NCBI GenBank assembly: GCA_030549495.1 | Contig: JAUIRK010000953.1 | Span: 276,001-340,000 of the forward strand | Reading direction: 5' to 3' | DNA length: 64,000 nucleotides | DNA from: Nectonema munidae | Taxonomy: Eukaryota; Nematomorpha; Nectonematoida; Nectonematidae | In this document: piece by piece, positions 12,701-21,743 of the stretch | How positions within the stretch are numbered: the stretch's first letter is position 1 | Layout of the letters: each line of letters begins with the position of its first letter | The notes under the pieces: model-generated | What the model was told of the DNA's origin: nothing | The model's database searches: none | What the model saw: only the letters and a program-made list of their open reading frames with translations | Program-made: the position numbers and the translations under genes

Positions 12701-15700
12701 GAAAATGGACGCATGCAGTTTTTTCAAACTATTTAGACATTAGTGTCTTGAACACCTGGATAATTGCCAAGTTCAACTCGCCTGACAAATTTCCTGCAAC
12801 CAAAGAAAGTGGAAAAAAAGTTTTCATACAGAATTTATCCTTTCTGGCCGAAGAATCAATGAAAACAAGACCAATGATATCCGAAGTTCCCTTAGCTATC
12901 AGAAACGTGCTCTCTTTTTATGGGTTTTCTCAAGACACTACTAAACCAACGACTTCCACATCAAGATCTTTGAGTTACCTTTGCAAAACAAAAAGAAAAA
13001 AAGCATCTAAAAAGTGTGAAAAGTGCAAAAAGTTTGTTTGCAATGTATATTATAGAATATTGTGCTCTGAATGCTTAGTCAAATCATATAAAGTTAACGC
13101 CAAATATACTAACTTTTACTGTAATTTCAAAATTTTCTTTTTTTCAAAAACAATAAAATAATTTTTTTTGCTAATTTTAATTTATTTTGATTTTTTATCC
13201 TAACGAGAACGTTTACACGTTACTTTTGATTTCTATGATGGATATTTTAGAAAAATGTGTTTTAAATTGGCAATGGACAAAATAACATACATCTCCGTTA
13301 ATATATATCAATTTTGATTAACTAACAAATCTAATTATGGCACACCCACCTTTTGGTGTGATTTAAGAAATTTTTTTTTGAAATATGATACTTTTTCAAA
13401 GAAATACCTCATCCAGATACCACGAGATTTAACAGGATGATAAAGAGTTGGCAATTACCCCTTCTATCCAAATACATCTTGGTTGCTGAAACTTCTGAGA
13501 TTTGTTAATATGGTACGTACTTCTTGATATCTCCAAAAAGATGCCAATATTGACTCTTGTTTTTATATTCAATTCTGTGCGTTTCTGACTTGAAAAGAGT
13601 ATGAACGCAACATAAGCAATTTGGCTAATTTAGCCTTGCATGACGAAACACGCAGTTTCAAGGTCAAAGAAAAAGCCAAACGTACAAAACAAAGAGGAGG
13701 TGCAAAAAATCGATGCATATAATACACTTTCAGCTTAAAACATGCTAACTTTAGCAGATAGCGATTTTGATATTCATCTTTGGCATAACTCCTACAATAC
13801 AAGTCATGGTTTTCTTACTATTTCCTAAAGGATTCTGAATTCAAAATTATGAGGCATTGAAAAGAACATATCTTAAACTTCACCTTTTATACTCTCAAAA
13901 ACGTTTTTGAAATATTCAATTGGATGAATCGTGTCAAACATCGACGAATAGCCGGAGAAGCGATATGTATTCAATATTTTATAACTTCATCATAATTTTT
14001 TTTATATTTTTTTCTCATGCTTTGAAATCAATGTGAAGCAGTGTTTTACAAGGATTTGAGGAAAATACTGATACTAAAAAAGCTAAACTTACAAAAACAA
14101 CCTAGGAGGCATAAAAAGGAAAAAAATTGAAGAATCGTTTGTATACTTTATGCAATAATGTTCAATCAACAACACCGCTGAATTTAGACGTTTTTCAATA
14201 CTTTTTGTATCTTTAAAAATAAGAAATACAGTACATTCAAATGTTAAATATTAAATAGAGGTAGAAGCAAAATTGAAATAGGCGGGCCTCCAGTTGGTCA
14301 TACCTATATTTACGATCAATGCGTAACAAACGTTGAATTAAGTGCTGCTAAGCTGGAGAAGTTGGGCACCCAAATATACAGATAAGATAGAAAATGGTAT
14401 GCATACGTTTCAGATCGAAGAAACTTGTCGATATAGCGCGAGACAAAAGCAAAGACAGTGGGAGGAAGAGCAAGATAGAAGAAATGATTCACTTGCAAAG
14501 ATCGAGACTGCCATGCGTGTAATTCCGACAACAGAGCTTTGTATCCATCTTCTTCAGTGTAAGAAGAGCCTTTGACATACCTGTTTATCGAAGCGAACTC
14601 CTTAAGCAACTTCGCACCAGCATCTTCGTTTTCACTTGACGTTTTCTTTTCAACAAATGAGTTTAAAGTTTTTTGAATCGCGATTAGACACAGTTTGAAA
14701 TCAGTTGAGAAAGCAAATACATCCTTTCAGGGTGCACACGCTTTATGGTCGACAAAATTCACGGATAATTCTCGAAAATTATTTTTAAAATCGAGAAACA
14801 ATTTTTTTTCTTTATATATTTAATAAAAATTGAGAAAAAAAATCAAACTCATTTGTTTTAAAAGGGGTTCGCATTGGTTTCCCAAGGTTCGTGATATTCA
14901 AATCTCAAAAAAAAAATGTTAAATAGAAAACAAATTTTCAATGTATATTTCATTTTGAATATAATATTAATATTAGATATAATTACAAAAAAATAGTTTC
15001 CAAACTCATTTGTTTTAGGGTGGGTGTCTGGATTCGCTAAAATGTCATGCAGTTACATACCGCTGACATTTGTGCTTTTTTACATCTATTATGATACTCC
15101 AAAAATACGTGAAGTAAGTTTTATTTTTAACGACGTTTGCAATCTATTAATCAGCAAACATTAGAAAAGGTATCATTCGAAAATAAATTTAACCTATAAT
15201 TTAGCAATTATGAATGAATTATTAATAATAATTAAAATAAAAAATAAGCAACCAAAACAAACGTAATTGAAAAAAGAATTAAAATGGAATCCTACCGATA
15301 TCCGAACCAAACCGGAAAGAAATTTAAATTTTCAAACGCGTCCGAGCCGTTAATTAAGATTTTGAGCGCCCGAAATAACTGACACGCATTTCGCAGATCT
15401 CTTGGGGCGAATCATAAGGAGAGTACGAGCAATTAGACAGTTAAAAAAATTACTCAAAGTCGCTACTATAAATACATTTTTCTCTCAAATATTTATAAAA
15501 CTATTCACATTACCAATAAAATGAAGGAGTTTTCTTCACCTTACGCAATGAAGTACATTTTCAGCAAAACTTTTAACTCAAGGTAATATTATTTCAAAAA
15601 GTTTGATATGAGACATTTTGCGAACAAAACATGGCAAAAGAGACAAAAACATTAAGTTAAGTTAGGTATTGTTTGTGACGTTCGCACCCATCCTTTCGGA

Positions 15701-18700
15701 TATCGTGATACGGCCGGGATGCTGAGTCCAGATCAAAACGCCTAATACCGGCCCTTGTTACTGCATAGCTATACTTTGATATATATTATTTTACAAGAGT
15801 GTATGTTTCAAATATATAAATACAGCTGAGTGAACGATACAATCCTAACGCGAACGCTCCCAAAGTGGGAAACAATCTTAATATCTAGTGGTAGCTTGAT
15901 TACTAACAAAGTTTGAATCGGGTCGTCAAAACAGTACCTAAAACTAAAAACCTTTAGAATTCTTCAGAGGAAGAAAACCAGGATAAAAAACCACCACACA
16001 AAAACATTTTGTATCTTTTCTTAATTATATAAGAAATCTTTAAAAAAAAAACTTGACATAATTTATGCAAAATATTTCAAAAACTGTTAGTCATTGCAAT
16101 AAGTAAAATACATGAACTAGAAACCTAATTTTAATTATGACAAAATGGACGATATCTAATGAAGTCATGCCAATTAAGAAAATATGTTTGAAGCAATAAA
16201 TATTAAAAAAATTAAATAAATTCTACATTTAAATTGTATGTGATGATGTGATGTTTTTTCATCACTCACATCTGCTCAAATATGTTTTACATATACATGA
16301 TACAGAGTACTTTACAAGAATACTTATTTATACAGTCCAATCTGGCTTAGCGGCCACTATGGAAGTCTTTAATGTATTAATAACCATAATTATAAATTGT
16401 CTAACGCGATCAAACTTTGCAAAAAATAGTCAACTTCAAATACTTTAAAACTTAATAAATTTAACGCCAACTCTACACTTCAGACTTTGACCAAAAACTC
16501 TATATGCATACAAATATTAAATTACTAAAAAAAAATCGACTCCCATTCTGACTCCTAAGTGTTATTATTAGATACCGACTCCGACTCATATCCCTAAAAA
16601 ATCTTGACTCCCCAGCCCTGATTCTGACAAAAAAATTTCTTATAACTCTTGCGAGTATGTAATTTACTATGTTCATCTATCTTCATTGTCGAGCCATTAA
16701 ACCTTAGTTAAAACGCTCTCCCATCTTCATCGCGTATCAAGATGATTTTTCACAAAATGAAGTTTCACGCTCATATTGCATTCAAAGTCACAAAATGCAA
16801 GTAACATTCTTAAAACCAGTTCTTTATAGTAATGTGCCTTTTTATTACTCAAAAATTCGTTACCGACTCCAAAATTTTATTAGATATCGACTTTGACACG
16901 GACTCCAATCCCTTTAAAATCTCCAAGACCCACCGACTTCGTAACCCTTCTCAAATTGTTATGTAAGTCTGTTCAACCCTAATGTGGCTGAAACGAAGGT
17001 AGATACTGAGTCTGTAAAGATGGTTTTTTAGCAAGTTTTCTCATAAGTTGTTTGGATGCAGTATGCCAAAAGTAAATGACATTGAAGATGATTTGCCAGC
17101 ATGCAATGCGAGCGCGAAATTCGCATTGCTGTGCTATAGGAATCTTGCACCAGATGGAAGATGAAGTTACAACAGAAGAAAGTTAATATACTAATACCAT
17201 CTATGAAAAAGGAAGAAATCAAAATATCAGTAAAAGCAGTGCAGTCTGTTTCAAATTTAAGAGTTTGTACACATTCAGTTTACTTTATCCGCTAGATCCT
17301 ATCGAAGAAATTCAGGCAAAATATAGACAGTCTTGGCAAAGCAAAGAACTACTCAATTTTATAAATGAAAAGCTAGATCATTTACCAATGTTTAAAAAAA
17401 ATAAAAGCTACCCTTTATTCTCACTTTAATAAATTGTGTTTGTTTTAATCCTTAATTTTTTAACTATAATACATTCATAACAAATCTCTTACTTGAATGG
17501 TTGAAATTCGAACTTCCGTATAATGGTCACCTTTCTATCCGTTAAGTTACCGCTATTAATAGGTTTGACATTCAATTTTTTAGCTGAGGGGAACTGGAAG
17601 TTTCACACCCCCATCACTAAGTGTGAAACTCAGTGACGTAGCCAAAACTAGGCCAGCCGTGCCAACCCCCGCGTCCCCCCACCAGGGTTGACAATTTTAC
17701 CCAGCCCAATAAACCTCGGGTGGCTTTTTTTTTAATAAAACTTTTTTCATAAAACTCATTATCAGAGTTTTTTCAATTAAAAAAAAGTATTCAATTTTTT
17801 TGCTTATTTTCGGTAATTCTTTGAAAAAATTCAAATAAAAAAATAAGAAAATATTTTAAGTTTGATTTAAAGATGGCATTTGTAGCCAACAGAACAAAGT
17901 AAAATTCTTTAGTGCCAAAGGTATTTTGTTAATTGGCGTATAAATTATTAACTACTTCCTGCTTAATATCTATACTTCAAAGGCCTTTTTCCAAATTGCC
18001 ACACATTTGGAACAGCTTAAGGAACCGTCTTTTAACAGAGAAGGCAAAATATCTGGTGAAAATACACGTTTTTAAATTTTGATTAAATAATTCTTCAATA
18101 AATTTATCCAATACTTTTTTCATAAGGGTAACAATATTTTTAACATTTTTTTGCTGAAAATCTTTTTAGAGTATTTTGTACTTGATGATAAAGTAAGAAT
18201 GGCACAATTGGGTGACAAAATTTATGAACGATCATCCCTTATCATTATTTCATATCAATTATTTTTGCAGACATACGGGAGTTTTCTCGATTTTTTTTTA
18301 AAGATTTTTAGTTTATCAATGACAAAAATAGTATTTTGTTTTTTAATTATCGGTAAAAATTTTAGAAAGTTAATGATTGATAAAAAAAATAATGATAATA
18401 ATTATTTATAAATTTTCAAAAATTTATTTAATTTGAGGAATTAAAAATATCTGAAAAAAAATGTCGACAATATTCATCTGAATACTTAAAATTTGTTTTT
18501 ATTCCATCGCTTAGTAATGATAAATTACCCCTATGATTACTTCGTGGAAAGAAAGACATCTAATGAAACTAAGAAGCAATCACAATTAAGTGATCACATT
18601 AAAAGGATGTATCCTGACAAGTTGATAGAGACAAGTTGTGTTAAGTACAAATATGTCTAGATTCACGAGAAATTTAAAAAAAGAAGCTTTTTGACATCCT

Positions 18701-20613
18701 ACAAAATTTCATTATCAGTTGCGGGGGAAATTTTTATGTCGATATGAAAGACTTTGGGTAAAAAAACAATTACTATATCCAAACCTCTGAAACCAAATTA
18801 AAGTCTTATTATTTGCATTTCCAATGTATTTAGTTAAAAAAATAAGCATTGGAATAAGTTGAAATTAAATCAAACTGGAGACTTAAGACTAAGCTCACAA
18901 AAATAGAGTCTGACTTAAAGGAAATTATGAAAAATCATCAAGCTCAGGAAAGCCATTGATATAGATAAATAAAGTTTTATTTTTTTTAAATGATTTTTTG
19001 TCTTTAGTAATAAAATTGTATACTTTTTTAGTGATGAATAAAATTTTATTTTGTGTTCTTTCGGCAGTAAAGTAAATTTTTTCCATAAAATGGGCGTTGA
19101 GTCAAAAAAAGGTTCGGAACAACGGTTGTAGGAAATCATTTTTAACATTGAAAAAAATTCTCTCAAGTCAAAGGTGTTCAATGCTAAATGAAAGGAAACG
19201 TAATCTCATAACCAGCACATGCAATAAAAAATCAATTTGCATTGATGAAGTGTTAAAAATTTTCGCAAAAATCTCGCAGGCTTCAACTTTTTTAATAAAA
19301 AGATTCGTGACTTTTAGAATTTCGAGAAAATAAGAGTATACTTTTTTCAAAAGTGTGCACCGTCCTGATTTTTTAATTTATCACTACGCACTACTATAGA
19401 GTATAGAATTTAGATCCATTATCTTAACATATATTTTAGTATTTGAAGAGAAAAGATTTTTAAAACGTCAATAACATTTTTTAATCAATTAGTGTTTTAA
19501 TTTATAATTTGTTTAAAACGCTGTAAAATCTGCATATTTAAAGATTCTTTATAACAATTAAAAATCCTTTATAAGAAGTTTCAAAGATTTGTGAAATTTT
19601 TATTTTAGTGGTTATAACATGTTTAAAATATTTTGTTTAATAAAATTGGCTAAGTGTGTAATGTTAGTTTACATTGAGTGTTAAAAAATATTAGATTTTT
19701 GGTTAGGTTTTTTATATAGAAAGCAAGATGATTTAGTAAACATTTTAAATTGTATATTGGTACCACGACTTGATTTTGAGTTTAAGTTAGAAAACATCAA
19801 AGGCAAATGAACAATTCCACTTATAAAAACTGTTTTTGAAAACCAAAATTTCATGCATCAGATTAAAGTGATAAAAAAAATACCAAAGTAATATATGGAC
19901 TAAACTTTCTAAAAATATCTTCTACGCTGGTTTCTGATCTCGCAAATCCAATTATAATCGTATCTTGTGGAAGTTTTTTATTTTTAAACAAGGTCCTAGA
20001 AAAAAATAAAAATACAATTTTTATATTAACAAAGATCAGAAACATAAAATCAAAACAAATTTTTATTTTCACTAGAAAAAAAAGATAAGACATAACTCAG
20101 TCATAAATTTACCGTTCTGAGCTACATGGTTAAAAAATTAAGAACCTAGTCATCTTTAAGTCCAGAAAAAGACTAAATTACTTCCCTGAAGTTTTCATTT
20201 AATTCTTCGTTTTGCTTAGAATTAATGGATATGCAAAGAAAATAAATCCATGTAATGTTAACTAAGTGTGTAAGAAGATGTCAGATATATGATCAATGTT
20301 CTTACGAATAGATGTAAATATTTATACACTTTTAAAGAAAAATTTATAAAGTTGAGGAGTTGGAAAAACGAAGTATATTATATTAGATTAAAGAGTTTTG
20401 TATTTTATATCAAACAGAGAGAATGGTTATTCAAGTTATTTTGACTTATTGCACAATAATGATGAGTGAAATGATTATAGCTTACCAGAGAGTTGGATAT
20501 ATCTTTTTACGAGCTAAATCTCCCTGCGGATAAAAATATTAAATTTTAAAACAAGTAAAAAAGTTTATAAAAGATATTAATACAGATGCACCAAAAATCA
20601 CAATTATATTCAT
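647..20613 (-). CDS. G6PD: Glucose-6-phosphate dehydrogenase, N-terminal half (seven exons, continues past the left edge)
   Basis: Cytosolic enzyme that oxidises glucose-6-phosphate with NADP+ in the first step of the pentose phosphate pathway. Exons in order of transcription are 20613-20584, 20523-20486, 19995-19884, 14645-14407, 6589-6431, 4411-4286 and 740-647. Every junction has GT/AG and a matching phase, giving about 266 residues that follow the family in order without gaps. Visible motifs are the NADP-binding FGAS/GDLA, IYPTLW, the GFARS region, FYLALPP, the EKPFG lysine motif, the substrate-binding [23 protein letters not shown] and DVMQNHL. Roughly the last 220 residues of a normal 500-residue enzyme lie beyond base 1. 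The ATG at 20613 directly follows an AG, so it may be the start or the first codons of an internal exon. Introns reach 7.8 kb and are full of transposons. Identity is very secure; the exon 4 border is the least certain. Confidence 0.95.
1900..2701 (-). pseudogene. hAT transposase, C-terminal part (ZBED-like)
   Basis: The open part (2701-2219, 160 aa) has the hAT pattern: W-x-x-L with [29 protein letters not shown], and [14 protein letters not shown]. Nearer the element end, after a frame change around 2050-2060, the hAT dimerisation signature follows in another frame as [19 protein letters not shown], then [15 protein letters not shown] and NLRKL. N-terminal BED finger and catalytic-core residues are missing, so this copy cannot encode an active enzyme. 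Confidence 0.85.
2770..2870 (+). repeat. tRNA-derived SINE remnant inside the hAT element
   Basis: GTGCGTTGGGCTTGTGTCCC followed by ATAGTTCGATAC resembles the A-box to B-box head of a tRNA-derived SINE (typical GCGTTGGGCTTGT and GGTTCGATTCC). It is nested within the hAT copy and has decayed. Confidence 0.5.
3881..3965. repeat. Half copy of the GGAGTCGG-type hAT miniature family
   Basis: Starts CAGGGTTGCGGATTCGGAGG, the expected end sequence of this hAT miniature family, followed by ACTCCGCCC and GGACTCCAGCTC. No matching right end is seen. It sits in the G6PD intron between 741 and 4285; the rest of 3185-4285 shows nothing recognisable. Confidence 0.45.
4286..4411 (-). CDS. G6PD: G6PD exon with WNKENIA and GRGGYFD
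   Basis: Forty-one codons, starting [18 protein letters not shown] and ending [12 protein letters not shown] plus two bases of Arg, before a GTGAGT donor. This aligns with the family run from FANRIFGPIWN to YFDEFGIIRD. The TTTCAAG acceptor supplies the third base of the shared arginine codon. Confidence 0.94.
4718..4855. mobile_element. piggyBac-type TTAA miniature element, family 1
   Basis: About 138 bp, starting TTAACTCTTTCGTGACTAG and ending as the inverse (CTGGTCACGAAAGGGTTA, last base changed). The body, CAGACGATATTTATTAAAAA then GCAGAAGATT, is nearly identical to the copy at 54573. Ends beginning CC/CT next to TTAA are typical of piggyBac-mobilised elements. Confidence 0.8.
5086..6001. 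mobile_element. TTAA-flanked foldback element with long inverted arms
   Basis: TTAACTCTTTGA occurs at both ends in inverted orientation. The arms match for about 110-130 bp, including the shared strings ATCGCAAGAAATGAAAAT, AAATATATAA and GATTAGTCTT (left arm about 5086-5215, right arm about 5870-6001 inverted). The 916-bp span could be one foldback element or two solo copies inserted head to head. The middle holds a poly-C run and no gene. Confidence 0.65.
5656..5674. repeat. Homopolymer C run
   Basis: An uninterrupted run of C in an A+T-rich setting. Its length may be unreliable in an assembly. Confidence 0.8.
6002..6260 (+). pseudogene. 3' end of a LINE reverse-transcriptase ORF
   Basis: The frame reads [20 protein letters not shown], then [18 protein letters not shown] and stop. 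This is the tail pattern GRPxxxW-x-x-KKDM-x-x-LGL--D---WRRKI found at the C-terminus of many non-LTR retrotransposon ORFs. A short 3' sequence with AATGATGATTATGA follows, like the ATG-type tails of some LINEs. It is 5'-truncated and abuts the TTAA element at 6001. The clade is not decided. Confidence 0.6.
6431..6589 (-). CDS. G6PD: G6PD exon with EKPFG and the RIDHYLGKE active-site motif
   Basis: Reads [20 protein letters not shown] and later [25 protein letters not shown] carries the conserved lysine. RIDHYLGK is the classical substrate-binding and catalytic signature, with its His and Lys present. One base is borrowed from the previous exon, and the exon ends in phase 2 at a GTATTT donor. 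Confidence 0.95.
6590..7150. other. G6PD intron sequence with no recognised feature
   Basis: Simple A/T-rich sequence between the G6PD exon at 6431-6589 and the broken repeated gene that starts near 7170. Open frames here are short and have no family signature. Confidence 0.5.
7170..8480 (+). pseudogene. Broken copy of a repeated, transposon-like gene of unknown function
   Basis: Recognisable pieces in order are [74 protein letters not shown] and ERFHQGI. I recall the same order (W-R-x-[41 protein letters not shown], HLDxFPENLG, GERFHQD) in a gene copied many times in invertebrate genomes and usually labelled uncharacterised. It is broken in several places and old. A TTAA miniature element lies inside it (8207-8344). 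Its mechanism of spread is not known to me. Confidence 0.6.
8207..8344. mobile_element. piggyBac-type TTAA miniature element, family 2
   Basis: TTAACCCATTTAAGACCAAG at the left and GGTCGTAAATGGGTTAA at the right, with TTAA on both sides. The interior (GCAGACGATATCT, CGCAGACGATTTATATTC, AAAGTCATTG) is almost identical to the inverted copy at 58782-58894 but carries about 30 bp more. It is inserted in the broken repeated gene. Confidence 0.85.
9116..9441 (+). pseudogene. piggyBac transposase, N-terminal exon
   Basis: Ser-rich start ([19 protein letters not shown]), then the piggyBac motifs [19 protein letters not shown] and [20 protein letters not shown]. At least three in-frame stops interrupt it (after DVEF, after NLSE and after YGPK). 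It ends with AG/GTATTA, phase 2. Confidence 0.75.
9676..11873 (+). mobile_element. Tigger/pogo transposon 1, complete ends, inserted in the piggyBac intron
   Basis: The 2,198-bp element is bounded by TA at 9674-9675 and 11874-11875. Terminal inverted repeats are CAGTAAACTCTCCTAAAACC and, from the right, CAGTGGACTCTCCCAAAACC, continuing into CCGGAATTT-like sub-repeats on both sides. It encodes a DDE/D transposase with CENP-B-like DNA-binding domains. The TA duplication and conserved ends mark a fairly recent insertion, younger than the piggyBac it entered. Confidence 0.93.
10064..11467 (+). pseudogene. Tigger/pogo transposase 1, with one frameshift and a 52-bp intron
   Basis: The ATG at 10064 gives a psq-type helix-turn-helix ([39 protein letters not shown]). 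A one-base frame change near 10245-10258 leads into the CENP-B-like domain ([35 protein letters not shown]). The catalytic core has [26 protein letters not shown] and [10 protein letters not shown], with 29 residues between the second and third Asp. Between GER and [16 protein letters not shown] lies a GT..AG segment (10696-10747) whose removal restores the family sequence in phase 0. The tail is acidic. The frameshift means this copy is probably dead, but it is otherwise almost whole. Confidence 0.9.
12057..13161 (+). pseudogene. piggyBac transposase, C-terminal part with Cys-rich end
   Basis: Starts [20 protein letters not shown], then [13 protein letters not shown] and [20 protein letters not shown], the family block G-PFLRxxLGRDRF--I-RFLHF. 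After frame changes between about 12290 and 12400 the frame 12388-13161 has [27 protein letters not shown] (the conserved YN--KGGVD with the last catalytic Asp), [18 protein letters not shown], and a final zinc-finger-like cluster [20 protein letters not shown]. Part of the middle catalytic region is not recognisable. Confidence 0.85.
13162..14406. other. G6PD intron without recognised feature
   Basis: A/T-rich sequence between the piggyBac tail and the G6PD exon at 14407. I see no terminal repeat, TTAA pair or protein signature here. Confidence 0.4.
14407..14645 (-). CDS. G6PD: G6PD exon with YVKG and FYLALPP motifs
   Basis: Seventy-nine codons plus two bases. It contains [15 protein letters not shown] (family form N-YVxGxYD) and [12 protein letters not shown]. 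The start at 14645 follows the AG at 14647-14646 and gives the usual spacing between SPY and YVKG. The open frame continues to 14723, where another AG would add 26 residues, so the 5' border is uncertain. The donor is GTATGC, phase 2. Confidence 0.88.
15660..15800. other. Short G+C-richer island in a G6PD intron, unidentified
   Basis: ACGTTCGCACCCATCCTTTC then GATACGGCCGGGATGCTGAG and AATACCGGCCC stand out from their surroundings. They look like the GC content of a structural RNA or SINE head, but no tRNA, 5S, U-snRNA or SRP signature fits. Confidence 0.3.
16540..16955. repeat. Two decayed right halves of the GGAGTCGG-type hAT miniature family
   Basis: CCGACTCCGACTCATATCCC then TTGACTCCCCAGCCCTG (near 16570-16620), and TACCGACTCC, CACGGACTCC then CACCGACTTCGTAACCC (near 16860-16950). 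Both end in the inverse of CAGGG..GGAGTCGG. Left ends and target duplications were not found. Confidence 0.5.
17500..17580 (-). repeat. tRNA-derived SINE remnant
   Basis: On the minus strand, TAGCGGTAACTTAACGGATA followed by AGGTGACCATTAT and GAAGTTCGAATTTC has the spacing of a tRNA A box, variable region and B box (GTTCGAATTTC). There is no acceptor-stem pairing, so it is a SINE head or tRNA remnant, not a tRNA gene. Confidence 0.45.
17621..17740. repeat. Decayed hAT-miniature end (CAGTGACGTAGCC)
   Basis: CAGTGACGTAGCCAAAACTA with C-rich sequence after it resembles the CAGGCCCGTAGCCAG end of the element at 29556. No right end was paired with it. Confidence 0.35.
17741..19883. other. G6PD intron, no recognised feature
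   Basis: Low-complexity A/T-rich DNA up to the G6PD exon at 19884. Reading frames here are short and Lys/Phe/Ile-rich without family motifs. Confidence 0.4.
19884..19995 (-). CDS. G6PD: G6PD exon with the GFARS segment
   Basis: Begins after a T-rich CTAG acceptor with one base completing Trp, then [20 protein letters not shown], aligning without gaps with the family segment that ends GYARS. It continues through VEDI and SPY to a GTATTT donor in phase 0. Confidence 0.88.
20486..20523 (-). CDS. G6PD: G6PD micro-exon, 38 bp ([12 protein letters not shown])
   Basis: A 38-bp exon between a CAG acceptor and a GTAAGC donor. It encodes [12 protein letters not shown] plus two bases of a tryptophan codon finished by the next exon. 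This is the rest of the NADP-binding motif and the conserved IYPTLW segment. It is too short for an ORF search and is recognised only by motif and phase. Confidence 0.88.
20584..20613 (-). CDS. G6PD: G6PD exon 1 (or first exon visible): ATG through the FGAS half of the NADP fingerprint
   Basis: Ten codons read [10 protein letters not shown], the first beta strand and turn of the dinucleotide-binding fold, followed by GT at 20583. The next exon opens with GDLA in phase 0, completing the family motif GASGDLA. The ATG is preceded by a run of T and AG (20616-20615), so an upstream exon could supply more N-terminal residues. Confidence 0.85.
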
Positions 20614-21119
20614 TCTAAAAATTTTTGAAAAGATTTGGATTGAAGGTAAATCAAAAAAAATTTCAAATAGAAAACTAAATTCACATAGAAATGTAGGTTA
20701 AGGATGTTTTCAGCTCTTTATTTGTATATGATCAAGCAAATGATTATCTTTCCACATTAAAATTTTAACTATTTTATTCTTTCATTTCGCTAAATCAATA
20801 GTATAAAATTTTCTTTGAATGCAACATAAAGAATAATTAGTTTAGAGCTTTTCCCTTCTTAAATTTAACTAAAAAAATTTTAAGGTGACATATAGTTAAA
20901 CGCTCATCATTAAAATTTTACTAAGACAATAAAAAAATAAAAAACACGATCTTATTAACAAAAAACACCTTTTTATTAATTAATATATATTTTAGGAAAA
21001 TCGCGAATAGTATATTTTATTACCGTTACACAAGGCAAGCAAATGCAAGATCGATTTTGATCTTTTAGATCTTTTCTCTCTTAGTGAAATTATATCTTAT
21101 AAATGGGGTCTAAGTATTC

Positions 21120-21340
21120 AACACCAGTTTTTATATATAAATAAATCATCCTACCTATGTTTGAGTATGGCATCCTTTCATGGAACCTATCATTAAACTA
21201 CCACTCATCAGACACCTATCTAAATAAAATCTAACCGCTTTGCCTCATCACAATGACCAGGGCCTAGAAAACCTCTCAAACTAATATCTTAGAATTCTTC
21301 ACGAACTGCCGTCCTTTAACCCTATTTAAGGCAAGGGGGG
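21120..21340 (+). pseudogene. LINE reverse-transcriptase C-terminal remnant
   Basis: One frame reads IILPMFEYGILSWNLSLNYH and then LNKI, the pattern 'LI-P-FEYG---W-P------LE--Q' found near the end of non-LTR reverse transcriptases, followed by decayed TN..L..L.-like residues. It is followed by a G/C homopolymer and T-rich tail. Old and broken; clade undetermined. Confidence 0.5.
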
Positions 21341-21700
21341 GGGGGGCCGCCCCCCACCCCCTCCTTAATTTCTTTATTTTATTTTCTCTACATTACTTTA
21401 CTTTTCTTCCCTTCCTTTCCTTTCTTCTTTATTTTTTTTTTTTTATTATTTTTACTTTTATTTTTTTTTTTTTTTGTTCTGTGTTTGTTGGTGGTGTGAT
21501 AAAACCCACAAAAGCAAACTCTTCTTTTTTTTTTTTTTTTTTTTTTTATTTTTATAAAAAATAACCAAAATACTACAAATTAATAAATAATGAAGATTTT
21601 AAAATTTTTAGAGTTTTTTTATTTTTTAATTTAAAAAAATAACACTTTTTTTTTATTTTTTTTTTTTTTGGATTGATAATTAATTAAGAGTTTCAAATTA
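21335..21700 (+). repeat. Poly-G/poly-C junction and T-rich tract
   Basis: A run of about a dozen G passes into a C-rich run and then into T- and TTTC-rich sequence with several runs of T. It could be a LINE tail region. Homopolymer lengths here are unsafe. Confidence 0.6.
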
Positions 21701-21743
21701 AAAGATCTTTTCATCTCAAAGAAACTACTACCAAAAATATAGC

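Larger units (their letters stand above)
9116..13161 (+). mobile_element. piggyBac transposon copy interrupted by a Tigger
   Basis: The transposase N-terminal part runs from the ATG at 9116 ([36 protein letters not shown]) to 9441. The second part runs from 12057 to 13161. The junction GT at 9442 and TTTTTCAG at 12051-12056 match in phase (AG/A gives Arg), so the gap reads as an intron into which a Tigger (9676-11873) inserted. Clear TTAA-flanked terminal repeats were not found at either side. The coding region has stops and frame changes, so the copy is dead. It lies in a G6PD intron. Confidence 0.8.
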
